DNA of 64,000 nt from Ureibacillus manganicus DSM 26584 (GTDB lineage: Bacteria > Bacillota > Bacilli > Bacillales_A > Planococcaceae). Below the pieces are notes generated by a model. That model did not search any database and was not told the origin of the DNA. It worked only from the letters and a program-made list of their open reading frames with translations. The stretch is from NCBI RefSeq assembly GCF_000772945.1, contig NZ_JPVN01000017.1, forward strand, positions 25,968 through 89,967, in the 5' to 3' direction. Each line of letters starts with the position of its first letter. Within the stretch, counting starts at the first letter, position 1. The position numbers and the translations under genes are program-made. Positions 1 through 8,195 of the stretch are shown here, in pieces.

Positions 1-654
1 GTTTTTCCGTATTAAATCTCCATGAATTTCGTCACTAATAATAATTAAGTTATTTCTTTCGCCAATTTCTGCGATTCTACGAAGTTCTTCTTTTGTAAAA
101 ATGCGACCAGAAGGATTATGTGGGTTGCAAAGGATGAGTAATTTATTTTTAGGGTCTTGCGCTTGTATTTCTAGCTCTTCAAAATTGAATTGATATTGGT
201 TGTTTTCATCTAGTACTAGATGGTTATCAACGATTGTACGTCCATTATTTTCAATAGCAGTTGCAAATGGCGGGTAAGAAGGACGTTGAATGATGATTCC
301 ATCTCCAAGTTCGCTAAATGCTTTTACACATGTATTGATGGCATTAACGGTTCCTGGGCTATAAACGATCTGTTGTTTTTCGATCTGCCAATTATATTTT
401 CTGCTAAACCAATTTTGGATCGACTGATAGTATTCATCTGGAATGATTGAATAACCAAATATTTTATTGTCAATGACTTTTTGCATAGCTTGGATAATGG
501 GTTCCGCGACTGGAAAATCCATATCAGCTATAAATAGGGGCAATGTATCATTGTCAAAACGTTCTGTAAAACCAATTGATTTGATAAGTTCACCCCCATC
601 CCACTTTACAGAGTTACTATTCCTTCTATTTACAACAGTGTCAAAGAGTTGCAT
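1..654 (-). CDS. PatB/MalY-type PLP aminotransferase / C-S lyase (partial)
   Basis: This is the N-terminal 218 codons of a class I/II PLP-dependent enzyme; the gene runs off the left edge. The start has a GGGAGGGAG ribosome site about 6 bases upstream. The protein contains PLFIADMDF near residue 40, FGYSIIPDEYY, SPGTVNAI, QRPSYPPF and the CNPHNPSGR motif near residue 180, all typical of the MalY/PatB cystathionine beta-lyase branch. The catalytic lysine lies beyond the edge. The family cleaves C-S bonds of cystathionine or S-conjugates in the cytoplasm. It is divergent from a MarR gene, which may regulate it. Family is clear; substrate is not. Confidence 0.85.
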   Translation of the reverse strand, partial: MQLFDTVVNRRNSNSVKWDGGELIKSIGFTERFDNDTLPLFIADMDFPVAEPIIQAMQKVIDNKIFGYSIIPDEYYQSIQNWFSRKYNWQIEKQQIVYSPGTVNAINTCVKAFSELGDGIIIQRPSYPPFATAIENNGRTIVDNHLVLDENNQYQFNFEELEIQAQDPKNKLLILCNPHNPSGRIFTKEELRRIAEIGERNNLIIISDEIHGDLIRKN

Positions 655-681
655 AATTTCTCCCTCCCTAGTAAATTAAAA

Positions 682-702
682 TTAGTTTAGCACCTGAACT
701 AA
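682..702. promoter_or_regulatory. Probable MarR operator between patB-like gene and marR
   Basis: Imperfect palindrome with 9-base arms, TTAGTTTAG and CTGAACTAA, around a CAC centre (8 of 9 positions paired). It sits in the divergent intergenic region, 28 bases from the lyase start and 86 from the marR start. Size and position fit a MarR dimer site. The assignment to this MarR is inference. Confidence 0.5.
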
Positions 703-787
703 TTGAAATCAATATTAAATTTTCAGAAAATTTAATTATTTTAAGATACCAATAATGGTATAATTGGTGTAGATGGGAGGAATTAAA

Positions 788-1261
788 ATGATGGATAAAA
801 ATAAATTGGTCTATTCGATAATGGATACGCTTTACGAATTATCCAGAGAAATTAGCGAATATGAATCGATTCCAAGACAATATGGAACGGATGATGAGAT
901 TTTTATGGTAGAGGCCCATACGATTAACTTAATAGGGGAAAATTCAAGTATTACAATCTCTGAAATTGCCAAAATGTCAAATAAAACAAAAGGTGCAATT
1001 TCACAGATGGTGGAAAAATTAATTAATAAAGAAATTGTCTTTAAGGTAAAAGATTCATCAGATCAAAGGAGAGTTTTTTTAAATTTAACGGAAAAAGGAA
1101 AACGAATATTCGATTATCATAAAAAACTCGATGAAAAAGAATATTCAAAGATTATCAAAAAGCTTAATCACTTTACATACGATGAATTTGAAACGTTCTA
1201 TCAAATTGCCCAACAAATGTTGGAGATTATGAGAGAAGGTAGTGCCAAGGGGACAGAATAG
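788..1261 (+). CDS. MarR-family transcriptional regulator
   Basis: A 157-residue winged-helix regulator. The helix-turn-helix is ITISEIAKMSNKTKGAISQMVEKL (about residues 57-80 of the reading) followed by the wing DQRRVFLNLTEKGKRI. The start at 788 is chosen because GGGAGG ends 8 bases upstream; an earlier ATG at 773 overlaps that ribosome site. MarR dimers usually repress a divergent neighbour until a small ligand binds, so the PatB-like gene is the likely target. The last codons overlap a transposase remnant in another frame, so the C-terminus (roughly REGSAKGTE) may not be ancestral. Confidence 0.85.
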   Translation: MMDKNKLVYSIMDTLYELSREISEYESIPRQYGTDDEIFMVEAHTINLIGENSSITISEIAKMSNKTKGAISQMVEKLINKEIVFKVKDSSDQRRVFLNLTEKGKRIFDYHKKLDEKEYSKIIKKLNHFTYDEFETFYQIAQQMLEIMREGSAKGTE

Positions 1262-1425
1262 GTCACAAAAGTAAAACTTCTCATTTTTTTGGGTACAAAA
1301 CGGAATTTATGATGACAACAACTGATCGAATTATCACGGCAGTTCATGTAGGTGACGGTGCTTATGTAGATGGAACCAATTTTAATGAGTTATTAGAATT
1401 AACTATGAAAAGTGGTGTAATAAGT
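1249..1425 (+). mobile_element. IS1182-family transposase remnant
   Basis: Frame 1 reads GDRIGHKSKTSHFFGYKT, then TTDRIITAVHVGDGAYVDG and FNELLEL, without a start codon. This matches the central DDE region of IS1182-type transposases, where a DARxGHK...FFGYKTH motif precedes IITAVxVTxG. Only about 55 codons remain, with no upstream or downstream transposase sequence and no inverted repeats that I can see. It overlaps the 3' end of marR by about a dozen bases, so an insertion and decay event has shaped this junction. Confidence 0.6.
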
Positions 1426-1486
1426 AATACCTTCACATTGGTTTACTTTCCTTTCAATTCCATTATGTAATGTGAAGGTATTTTTT
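1426..1486 (+). terminator. Intrinsic terminator after the marR region
   Basis: A perfect 14-bp stem, AATACCTTCACATT (1426-1439) with AATGTGAAGGTATT (1469-1482), has a 29-base loop and is followed by a T run. The long loop is unusual, and the stem may derive from the insertion element's end. Confidence 0.65.
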
Positions 1487-1698
1487 ATATTCTCAAACTA
1501 ATTCCCCTTATTTTTGTAAAAAATTTCAGTGGTACGTGCTAAAAAGTGTATGGAATGATGTGCCCTCCTTGTATTAAAAGATGAATCAAATTCAACTAAA
1601 AGGTATTCCTTCTTAACTTGTAGAAATATATATTAATTGAAAGTAATTTAGTTAGATTAAAAAAGAAAGACATATTAATTTCAAAGGAGTAGATAATC

Positions 1699-2571
1699 AT
1701 TAACATTCAAAATTTAGAAGCATTTATTTATGTTGTCTATTCTGGTAGCTTTAGTAAGGCTGCGGAGGCATTGTATTTATCACAACCTTCTATTTCAGCA
1801 CGGATTCGATCTTTGGAAAATGACTTAAATACAACGTTGTTAAAAAGAGATGGCCGTAAGTCACTTTTAACTGAGGCAGGGAAGAACTTTCTGCCATTTG
1901 CTGAGAAGATTTTAGAACAGTATCAAAAGGGTATATATAAATTAAATCAACAACTTTATATACCTGATCAAATAAGTATAGGGTGTTCTAACTCTGTATC
2001 AAGTTATTTACTACCTGAAATAATCCCTCATTTAATAAACAAATTCCCTGAATTGAACATTACAATTCAATCTTATCATTCAGAAGAGGTTGTTTCTAAA
2101 GTACTTAATCAGGAAGTAGATTTTGGAATTGTAAGAGAAATTACGCATCCCAAAATTAATTCGATTTTAATTTTAAATAGTCATGTCGGACTTTATGCAA
2201 GTCCAGATCACCCGCTAATTAAAATGCAAGAGAGAATGACTAAGGAAGACCTATCCAACTATGAATTTGTTTTTTACGACCATAATTCTACCGATTGGCT
2301 GCTAATTAGCCGGTTGTTAGAACCTGTTAAGATTCAAAGAAAAATTATTATTCATGTAGATAATATGGAAGCAGCTAAACGATTAGTAAAAAAGAATATG
2401 GGGCTGTGTTTTTTACCTGAGCACGCCGTACAAGAAGAATTAGATAATGGCACAATAGTGCAAGTACCTATTGATTGTATTACTGAAGTAAGTACCAAAA
2501 TTTCAATAATCTATTTAAATGAAAAAGAGAAATCTCCCATCGTTGAGTTAATTGAAGAACTTTATAATTAA
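1699..2571 (+). CDS. LysR-family transcriptional regulator with ATT start
   Basis: A 290-residue LysR protein. The N-terminal HTH reads NIQNLEAFIYVVYSGSF then SKAAEALYLSQPSISARI, and the C-terminal substrate-binding domain is of normal length. The reading frame is open back to a TAG at 1690, and the only sensible start after AAGGAG (1684-1689) is ATT at 1699, 9 bases away. Starting at the first TTG (1771) would delete most of the HTH. LysR proteins usually activate a neighbour in response to a small molecule; here the symporter and ureohydrolase follow on the same strand. Confidence 0.85.
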   Translation: MNIQNLEAFIYVVYSGSFSKAAEALYLSQPSISARIRSLENDLNTTLLKRDGRKSLLTEAGKNFLPFAEKILEQYQKGIYKLNQQLYIPDQISIGCSNSVSSYLLPEIIPHLINKFPELNITIQSYHSEEVVSKVLNQEVDFGIVREITHPKINSILILNSHVGLYASPDHPLIKMQERMTKEDLSNYEFVFYDHNSTDWLLISRLLEPVKIQRKIIIHVDNMEAAKRLVKKNMGLCFLPEHAVQEELDNGTIVQVPIDCITEVSTKISIIYLNEKEKSPIVELIEELYN

Positions 2572-2578
2572 GATCATG

Positions 2579-2623
2579 AACCGTTTAGTGTGTGTTTTTT
2601 ATCATACTTAGAACGGTTTTTTT
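2579..2623 (+). terminator. Intrinsic terminator after lysR
   Basis: Stem AACCGTT (2579-2585) pairs with AACGGTT (2612-2618), with partial pairing inside, followed by seven T. It separates lysR from the symporter gene. Confidence 0.75.
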
Positions 2624-2769
2624 GTATTGAATTTATATGAAAAATTTACAAACAAAGCCACCTATAAAATTTTTCTATAAATTCATAAACTAATTTGATG
2701 ATTGTAAATGTAAATATAATGTTATAGTTTCGTTAATAATTAGAAAATTCGGTTAAAGGAGGCGGATAA

Positions 2770-3990
2770 ATGGTCTATGAAAATGGTGTTCTAACATTAA
2801 ATTTGATAACCTCAGTCGCATTAGGAGTTTTGTTATTACTTATAGGTAAATGGTTAAGTAACAAAGTCAGTTTCTTCAGAAACTATTGTATACCTGCTCC
2901 AGTAATTGGGGGCTTTGGTTTTGCGATTGCTGTTTGGATTTTAAACGGAGCGAATATTACGATAACCATTGATAAAACTTTAGGCGATCTGTTTATGTTT
3001 ATCTTTTTTGTAACGATAGGTATTGGTGGCAGCTTTGCCCTTATTAAAAAGGGTGGTAAGCTATTATTCTATTATCTTTTAATCTGTTGGGGACTTGCTA
3101 TTTTTCAAAATGGATTGGGTGTTGCTTTAGCATCATTACTAGGAATTGATCCACTTTTAGGAATTGCTTCAGGTGCGGCCGCTTTAGAAGGTGGCCATGG
3201 GATGGTTGCTGCAATGGCTCCATTTATCGAAGAATCTGGTGGAACGGGTGCATTAACAGTAGGTATGGCGGCTGCAACATACGGACTTGTTGCAGGAAGT
3301 CTAATTGGCGGACCTTTAGGTAACTGGTTAATAAAGCGAAATAACTTAAAAATTGAAACAGATGAAGGCTGGAATAGATCTTTAGATGCTTCAGAAGGAA
3401 TTAAAATAGAGGACCAAATTACTGTAAGAAATGTATTCACTTTAATTGCGGTCATTATTATCGTTTTAGGAGTAGGGACGAATGTTGCAAGATGGATTAC
3501 AGATGCAACAGGATTCACAGTTCCAGGACATGTATTTAGTTTATTCTTAGGATTGCTATTTGCATCAATAAATAGCAAAAAACAATTTGTTGAAATGAAT
3601 AGAAAAGGCATTGAGATTATTTCTGTTATATCTCTAGAACTTTTCTTAACAATGGCAATGATGAATCTTAAGATTTGGGAATTGTACGACCTTGCTCTAC
3701 CTTTAATTATCATATTATTAGTACAAACAGTGTGTATTATTCTAATTGCTTGGTTAGTTGTCTTTAGATTTACTGGTAAAAACTATGATGCTGCTTTATT
3801 ATCGGCTGGATTTATTGGACATGGTTTAGGTGCAACGGCAAATGGATTAGCTGTAATGGATTCAATTACAAACAAATACGGAGTGATTTCACGAAAGGCG
3901 TTCTTTATCATCCCAGTTAGTGGATCAATGCTGATTGATTTAGTTGGGGTTCCGTCAATTGTAATTTTTACGAATATTTTTGCACCGTAA
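2770..3990 (+). CDS. gltS: Sodium/glutamate symporter, GltS (ESS) family
   Basis: A 406-residue polytopic membrane protein with AAGGAGG 8 bases before the ATG. Family features are the N-terminal CIPAPVIGGF segment, a GIGGSFALIKKGG region, the re-entrant GAAALEGGHGMVAAM segment around residue 145, and the related C-terminal GHGLGATANGLAVM. ESS proteins import glutamate with sodium. It lies between a LysR gene and an agmatinase-family gene, so the substrate in this organism could be glutamate or a guanidino or amino acid linked to that enzyme. Family is sure; substrate is inferred. Confidence 0.88.
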   Translation: MVYENGVLTLNLITSVALGVLLLLIGKWLSNKVSFFRNYCIPAPVIGGFGFAIAVWILNGANITITIDKTLGDLFMFIFFVTIGIGGSFALIKKGGKLLFYYLLICWGLAIFQNGLGVALASLLGIDPLLGIASGAAALEGGHGMVAAMAPFIEESGGTGALTVGMAAATYGLVAGSLIGGPLGNWLIKRNNLKIETDEGWNRSLDASEGIKIEDQITVRNVFTLIAVIIIVLGVGTNVARWITDATGFTVPGHVFSLFLGLLFASINSKKQFVEMNRKGIEIISVISLELFLTMAMMNLKIWELYDLALPLIIILLVQTVCIILIAWLVVFRFTGKNYDAALLSAGFIGHGLGATANGLAVMDSITNKYGVISRKAFFIIPVSGSMLIDLVGVPSIVIFTNIFAP

Positions 3991-4074
3991 TTAACTATTT
4001 AATTGATTCATAGGGAGTAACTGTAATTATTTACAATAAACTCTACTACATTTATCGAAATTGGAGGATTTATC

Positions 4075-5013
4075 ATGAATAAAATTAACATGCCCATTAC
4101 AGGAATTGCATCCTTTGCAAAGTATCCAATATGTGGTGATTTAGAAAACTTAGATGCAGACATTGCAGTATTAGGTGTTCCATATGATACAGGGGTAGGT
4201 TTTTTATCTGGATGTCGATTTGGACCTAGAAGAATCCGTGAAGTGTCTACTCATTATAGTCGTGGCGATGCTGGATTTTATGATCCAGAAAGAGATGAAG
4301 TGTTCTTAGCAGCACCGAATAAAATCGTTGATGTTGGAGACGCAGATGTCGTCCACGGAGATATCCAAGGTTCCTTTGACGCAATTGAATATGCAGTTAG
4401 AAAAATTAGGGAAAAAGGTGCAATTCCAGCAATTATGGGAGGCGACCACTCGATTTCCATTCCGATTGCGCGGGCTTTAAGTGACGAAGGTGATATAACA
4501 GTAATACAATTAGATGCACATCTTGACTGGTCTGACGCGCCAGGTGGACAACGTTTTGGAAATGGTAGTCCAATGAGAAGAATGTCTGAGATGGGCCATA
4601 TTAAAGACATGATTCAAATCGGTTTGCGTGGTCTTGGAAGTAGTAGAAAAGAAGATTTCGAAGCAGCGAAGGAATTCAATAGTCATCTAATTTCTGCAAA
4701 AGAAGCACAGTCCATTGGTGTTGAAGGGGTACTTTCTCAAATTCCAAAAGCTGATAAATATTACGTTACTATTGATATTGACTGTTTTGATATTTCTTTA
4801 GCCACTGGAACAGGATCACCATCTCCAGGCGGATTCTCATATGACTTTTTGAATGATATATTAATTGGCATTGCGGAAAAGGGAAATGTAATTTGCTTTG
4901 ATCTTGTTGAGGTTGCTCCACAATATGATCCTACTAATTCTACTACACGTGTAGCTGCTATGACCATGTTGAATTTTATGGGGCATATATTAAAGCAAAA
5001 AGAAAAAAATTAA
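4075..5013 (+). CDS. Agmatinase/arginase-family ureohydrolase
   Basis: A 312-residue metallohydrolase with GGAGG before the ATG. All dinuclear-metal motifs are visible: GGDHS near residue 122, DAHLDW near 147 and DIDCFD near 232. The tail FDLVEVAPQYDPTN is of the agmatinase/guanidinobutyrase type. The enzyme removes urea from a guanidino compound. It follows gltS with an 84-base gap in a LysR-linked locus, and the pair ends at a strong terminator. Agmatinase, guanidinobutyrase and guanidinase cannot be told apart by eye, so I give no gene symbol. Confidence 0.85.
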   Translation: MNKINMPITGIASFAKYPICGDLENLDADIAVLGVPYDTGVGFLSGCRFGPRRIREVSTHYSRGDAGFYDPERDEVFLAAPNKIVDVGDADVVHGDIQGSFDAIEYAVRKIREKGAIPAIMGGDHSISIPIARALSDEGDITVIQLDAHLDWSDAPGGQRFGNGSPMRRMSEMGHIKDMIQIGLRGLGSSRKEDFEAAKEFNSHLISAKEAQSIGVEGVLSQIPKADKYYVTIDIDCFDISLATGTGSPSPGGFSYDFLNDILIGIAEKGNVICFDLVEVAPQYDPTNSTTRVAAMTMLNFMGHILKQKEKN

Positions 5014-5055
5014 ACCTTCACATGTCTTGAAATTAAAATATAGTGTAAGAATAGG

Positions 5056-5090
5056 AAAAGTGAAATCGATAGTGAGATTTCACTTTTTTT
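5056..5090 (+). terminator. Intrinsic terminator after ureohydrolase gene
   Basis: Stem AAAAGTGAAATC (5056-5067) with GATTTCACTTTT (5076-5087), 8-base loop, then a T run. Confidence 0.85.
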
Positions 5091-5403
5091 AATTATATAG
5101 CGTAATTGTGATCATTAAAAGCTGTTTCCATGTGTAAAGAAGTGTGTTGAAATTGTAGAAAGCTCATATAAATCCTGTGAGTTTATAAAATGTAGAAAAC
5201 TTTTTTAGCCGAAATTTTTGTAGAAACATAAATAAATTTCTTCTTTGCTGCATAAATAAATGTAAGGGTTTTCAACTTTGAAAAATTCCTATCATATTCT
5301 GTTATATTAATATATTAAATTTGTGATTGCTGTTATATAACATGATATGATACTATTATTTTTGTAAGTATCAGAATTTTCTAATAGGGGTGGGGATGAG
5401 AAA
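5091..5403 (+). promoter_or_regulatory. Leader of the CstA gene, with a cre-like site
   Basis: This 313-base gene-free stretch is very AT-rich. At 5260-5274 ATGTAAGGGTTTTCA matches the CcpA cre consensus WTGNAANCGNWWNCA at all but one fixed position. TGTTATATAACA (5331-5342) is a perfect palindrome next to a possible -10 (TATGAT, 5346). Catabolite control of cstA is known in Bacillus; that this site works is inference. I see no riboswitch. Confidence 0.4.
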
Positions 5404-6855
5404 ATGATTACGTTTTTAGTGTGTATTGCCCTTCTAATTGTGGGTTATTTCACGTATGGCAAGTTTGTCGAGAAAGTATTTGGTTCAAAACCAGCTCGAC
5501 CAACACCGGCATTTGTTAATGCAGACGGAGTTGACTATGTGCCAATGTCAACGCCAAAAAACTCTCTAATTCAGTTATTAAATATTGCAGGGACTGGGCC
5601 AGTATTTGGACCAATTGCAGGAGCATTATATGGACCTGTAGCATTTGTATGGATAGTCGTTGGATGTATTTTTGCAGGAGCTGTTCACGATTATTTAACA
5701 GGAATGATTTCTATTCGTAACAAGGGAGCGCACCTTCCTGAACTGGCTGCAAAATTTTTAGGTAAGTTTATGAAACACGTTGTAAATGTTTTTGCACTTT
5801 TATTACTTATTTTAGTTGGTACTGTATTCGTTACTTCACCAGCGATGTTAATTAGTAATTTATTGAATGGACAGGTTGCACTTGCTGTGATTGTTGCAGT
5901 TATTTTTGCTTATTATATTCTTGCAACATTGCTTCCTGTTGATAAAATTATCGGTCGCCTTTACCCATGGTTCGGTGCGGTTTTAGTTATTTCTGCAGTT
6001 GGTATCGGTATTGGTTTGATTTTCACAGGAGCACCAATTCCTGAATTAACATTTGCTAACATGCATCCAAATAGTTTACCGATTTTCCCATTAATCTTCT
6101 TTACGATTACTTGTGGGGCATTATCTGGATTCCATGCGACTCAAACACCAATTATTTCTCGTACAACACAAAATGAAAATCAAGGTCGCAAAATTTTCTA
6201 CGGTATGATGATTGCTGAAGGGATTATTGCGATGATTTGGGCTGCTGCTTCAATGAGTCTATTCGGCGGTTATGGTGGGTTAAATGAATTATTAGCAGCT
6301 GGTGGTCCTGCTGCTGTAGTTAGTCAAGTTTCATTACTAATGATGGGTACAATTGGCGGTACGCTTGCAGTAATTGGGGTTATCATCTTACCAATCACTT
6401 CTGGTGATACTGCGTTCCGTGCAGCACGTATGATTATTGCTGATTATTTCAAATTCGCTCAAGGTAAATTATTAAGTCGTTTATGGATTGCGATTCCTTT
6501 ATTCGTTATTTCATTCTTATTAACAAGAATCGACTTTAATATTTTATGGCGCTACTTCTCATGGGCAAACGGTGTAACTGCTGTAATTGCACTTTGGGTC
6601 GGTGCAATGTATTTATTCTTATCTCACAAAAATCACTGGATCGCAACGGTTCCAGCAACATTTATGACATCTATGTGTTTTGTATATATCCTGTATGAAT
6701 CAAAAATGGGCTTCGGTATTCCACTGACTGCTTCATACGTTGGTGGCGCAGTTCTAACAGCTGCGATTGTGGCAATCTTCTTCATCTCGGGATATAAACA
6801 ACGTGGAAGCTCGTTCTTATTGGACGAAGATGTATCTGGGTTTAAGGTGAATTAG
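5404..6855 (+). CDS. CstA-family carbon starvation transporter
   Basis: A 483-residue polytopic membrane protein of the CstA family (peptide or pyruvate transporters such as CstA and BtsT). Typical features are YGKFVEKVFG near the N-terminus, GTGPVFGPIAGALYGP around residue 65, AGAVHDYLTGMISIRNKG, the SGFHATQTPIISRTTQNE segment and the ITSGDTAFRAARM segment near 335. The length fits the shorter Gram-positive form. The ATG has a GGGGTGGGG-type site upstream. It stands alone, flanked by a cre-like site and a terminator. Confidence 0.88.
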   Translation: MITFLVCIALLIVGYFTYGKFVEKVFGSKPARPTPAFVNADGVDYVPMSTPKNSLIQLLNIAGTGPVFGPIAGALYGPVAFVWIVVGCIFAGAVHDYLTGMISIRNKGAHLPELAAKFLGKFMKHVVNVFALLLLILVGTVFVTSPAMLISNLLNGQVALAVIVAVIFAYYILATLLPVDKIIGRLYPWFGAVLVISAVGIGIGLIFTGAPIPELTFANMHPNSLPIFPLIFFTITCGALSGFHATQTPIISRTTQNENQGRKIFYGMMIAEGIIAMIWAAASMSLFGGYGGLNELLAAGGPAAVVSQVSLLMMGTIGGTLAVIGVIILPITSGDTAFRAARMIIADYFKFAQGKLLSRLWIAIPLFVISFLLTRIDFNILWRYFSWANGVTAVIALWVGAMYLFLSHKNHWIATVPATFMTSMCFVYILYESKMGFGIPLTASYVGGAVLTAAIVAIFFISGYKQRGSSFLLDEDVSGFKVN

Positions 6856-6863
6856 AGTTGAGC

Positions 6864-6897
6864 GGGACGAGGGGAGGTACCTCGTCCTATTTTTTTT
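6864..6897 (+). terminator. Intrinsic terminator after the CstA gene
   Basis: Stem GGACGAGG (6865-6872) with CCTCGTCC (6880-6887), then a T run. The GGGGAGGTACC core recurs in other terminators of this window. Confidence 0.85.
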
Positions 6898-6922
6898 GAC
6901 TGTGATAATAAACTGTTGTTTT

Positions 6923-6993
6923 GTCCCATGAAAAAAGTCGATTTGATCACAGTATTTGTGATAAATCGACTTTTTCATTTTATGAAATGGGAC
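6923..6993. terminator. Large inverted repeat, probable bidirectional terminator
   Basis: An inner stem AAAAAGTCGATTT with AAATCGACTTTTT, extended by GATCACA/TTGTGAT, has A and T runs on both sides. An outer pair GTCCCAT (6923-6929) with ATGGGAC (6987-6993) closes it. It sits between the convergent CstA and SLH-fragment genes and could end transcripts from both. Confidence 0.65.
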
Positions 6994-7016
6994 ATTGAAC
7001 TGCCCCTAACTGCAGT

Positions 7017-7418
7017 CTAAATTTCTTCTAATAATTTTAGAACCTGGTAAAGCATTACTGCTGCTTCAGCACGTGTTGTGTCTTTTTTAGGTGCAAATTT
7101 GTTGTTACCGATATCTTTAATGATATTTAGAGCAGTTGCTTTTTGAATAGCATCTATCGCGTAAGTACTAATGTTGTTTTCATCAGCGAACTTATTAGAT
7201 GTTGAAGTTGCTTCTAGTCTACTATCCTCTTTGTATTCAAGTGCTCTCATAAGCATTGCTGTCATATCTTCACGAGTAATTTTGTTATGTGGATTAAAGT
7301 TGCCCTCTAGATCTCCAAAGACAATTCCAGTACGTTTTGCTACTTCAATTTGTAGAACACTCTTAGTAGAGGTGATGAAGACTTTTGAGTAGATGAGCGG
7401 TCTGAAAAGGATCATCAT
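7017..7418 (-). pseudogene. Truncated SLH-domain protein fused to repeat DNA
   Basis: The frame encodes about 113 residues of SLH sequence: GIVFGDLEGNFNPHNKITREDMTAMLMRAL, then ATALNIIKDI...NKFAPKKDTTRAEAAVMLYQVLKLLEEI at the C-terminus, i.e. about one and a half SLH modules that anchor proteins to cell-wall polymer. SLH homology begins near residue 21 (about 7358). The first 20 residues read out of the degenerate first unit of the 52-bp array, with no signal peptide or ribosome site. I read it as the 3' end of a surface-protein gene whose 5' part has been lost and replaced by the array. Confidence 0.7.
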
Positions 7419-7940
7419 AGGGTAGATGAAGACCTTTTAAGTTAGATAATCGGCAAGAAAAGGTCCTCATAGGCTCGATGAAGACCTTTTGAGCTGGATA
7501 ATCGATCGGAAAAGGTCCTCATAGGGTAGATGAAGACCTTTTGAGCTGGATAATCGATCGGAAAAGGTCCTCATAGGGTAGATGAAGACCTTTTGAGCTA
7601 GATAATCGACCAGAAAAGGTCATCATAGGTTTGATGAAGACCTTTTGAGCTGGATAATCGACCGGAAAGGGTCTTCATAGGGTTAATGAAGACCTTTTGA
7701 GTTAGATAATTGCCCAGAAAAGGTCCTCATAGGGTAGATGAAGACCTTTTAAGTTAGATAATTGCCCAGAAAAGGTCCTCATAGGGTAGATGAAGACCTT
7801 TTAAGCTAGAAAATCGGCAAGAAAAGGTCCTCATAGGGTAGATGAAGACCTTTTGAGTTAGATAATTGCCCAGAAAAGGTCATCATAGGCTTGATGAAGA
7901 CCTTTTGAGTTAGATAATCGGCCAGAAAAGGTCCTCATAG
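7374..7940 (+). repeat. 52-bp tandem repeat array A (11 units)
   Basis: Units begin GATGAAGACCTTTT at 7374 (degenerate, one base short), 7425, 7477, 7529, 7581, 7633, 7685, 7737, 7789, 7841 and 7893, that is every 52 bases. Each unit has two inverted arms, ATGAAGACCTTTT and AAAAGGTCCTCAT, separated by a variable spacer such as gagctggataatcgatcgg and a short AGGGTAG linker. Fifty-two is not a multiple of three, so this is not a coding repeat. Related arrays lie at 39.2 kb (inverted) and 63.9 kb. Confidence 0.9.
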
Positions 7941-8045
7941 GCTTGAGAAAAGTACTACCATGGTAATGAGTGGAACAACAAAAACATATCCCTCTATATC
8001 GAAAGTAGATTTTTGTAACCCTTTACACAAAATTTACAAAATATA

Positions 8046-8074
8046 TTTACTATTCAGAAAAAAGCATCTATAAT
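8046..8074 (+). promoter_or_regulatory. Sigma-A promoter of the lacI-family gene
   Basis: -35 TTTACT (8046-8051), 17-base spacer, -10 TATAAT (8069-8074). The expected start of transcription is near 8081, just ahead of the operator at 8091. Confidence 0.65.
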
Positions 8075-8090
8075 TTAAGTACAAGGCAGA

Positions 8091-8108
8091 AATCTAAACG
8101 ATTAGATT
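8091..8108. promoter_or_regulatory. LacI-family operator O1 (autoregulation)
   Basis: AATCTAAACGATTAGATT: 7-base arms AATCTAA/TTAGATT around a central CG, the usual LacI/PurR form. It lies about 10 bases past the predicted transcription start, so the repressor would limit its own gene. The same sequence occurs at 9258, 25535 and 25602. Confidence 0.8.
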
Positions 8109-8195
8109 AGAAATTTCTTCCTTGGTAGTGTTCGTAGTAATTATTTATACTAGAGATAGTAGAAATAATACTAATAATAATCTGGAGTGAAAGTA

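Noticed and set aside
220..679. Forward frames of 70-76 codons at the left edge
   Set aside because: They are antisense to the PatB/MalY-type gene, which has clear family motifs.
773..787. Earlier start for MarR
   Set aside because: The ATG at 773 is part of the ribosome site GGGAGG used by the ATG at 788.
2624..2769. Guanidine riboswitch before gltS/ureohydrolase
   Set aside because: I looked for ykkC and mini-ykkC features (paired ACGR loops) and saw none in this short AT-rich leader.
3105..3713. 202-codon minus-strand frame inside gltS
   Set aside because: Antisense shadow of a membrane-protein gene; no ribosome site and no protein-like pattern.
7374..7940. Possible CRISPR array
   Set aside because: The whole 52-bp unit is repeated, with no unique spacers; both arms occur in every unit, and there are no cas genes.
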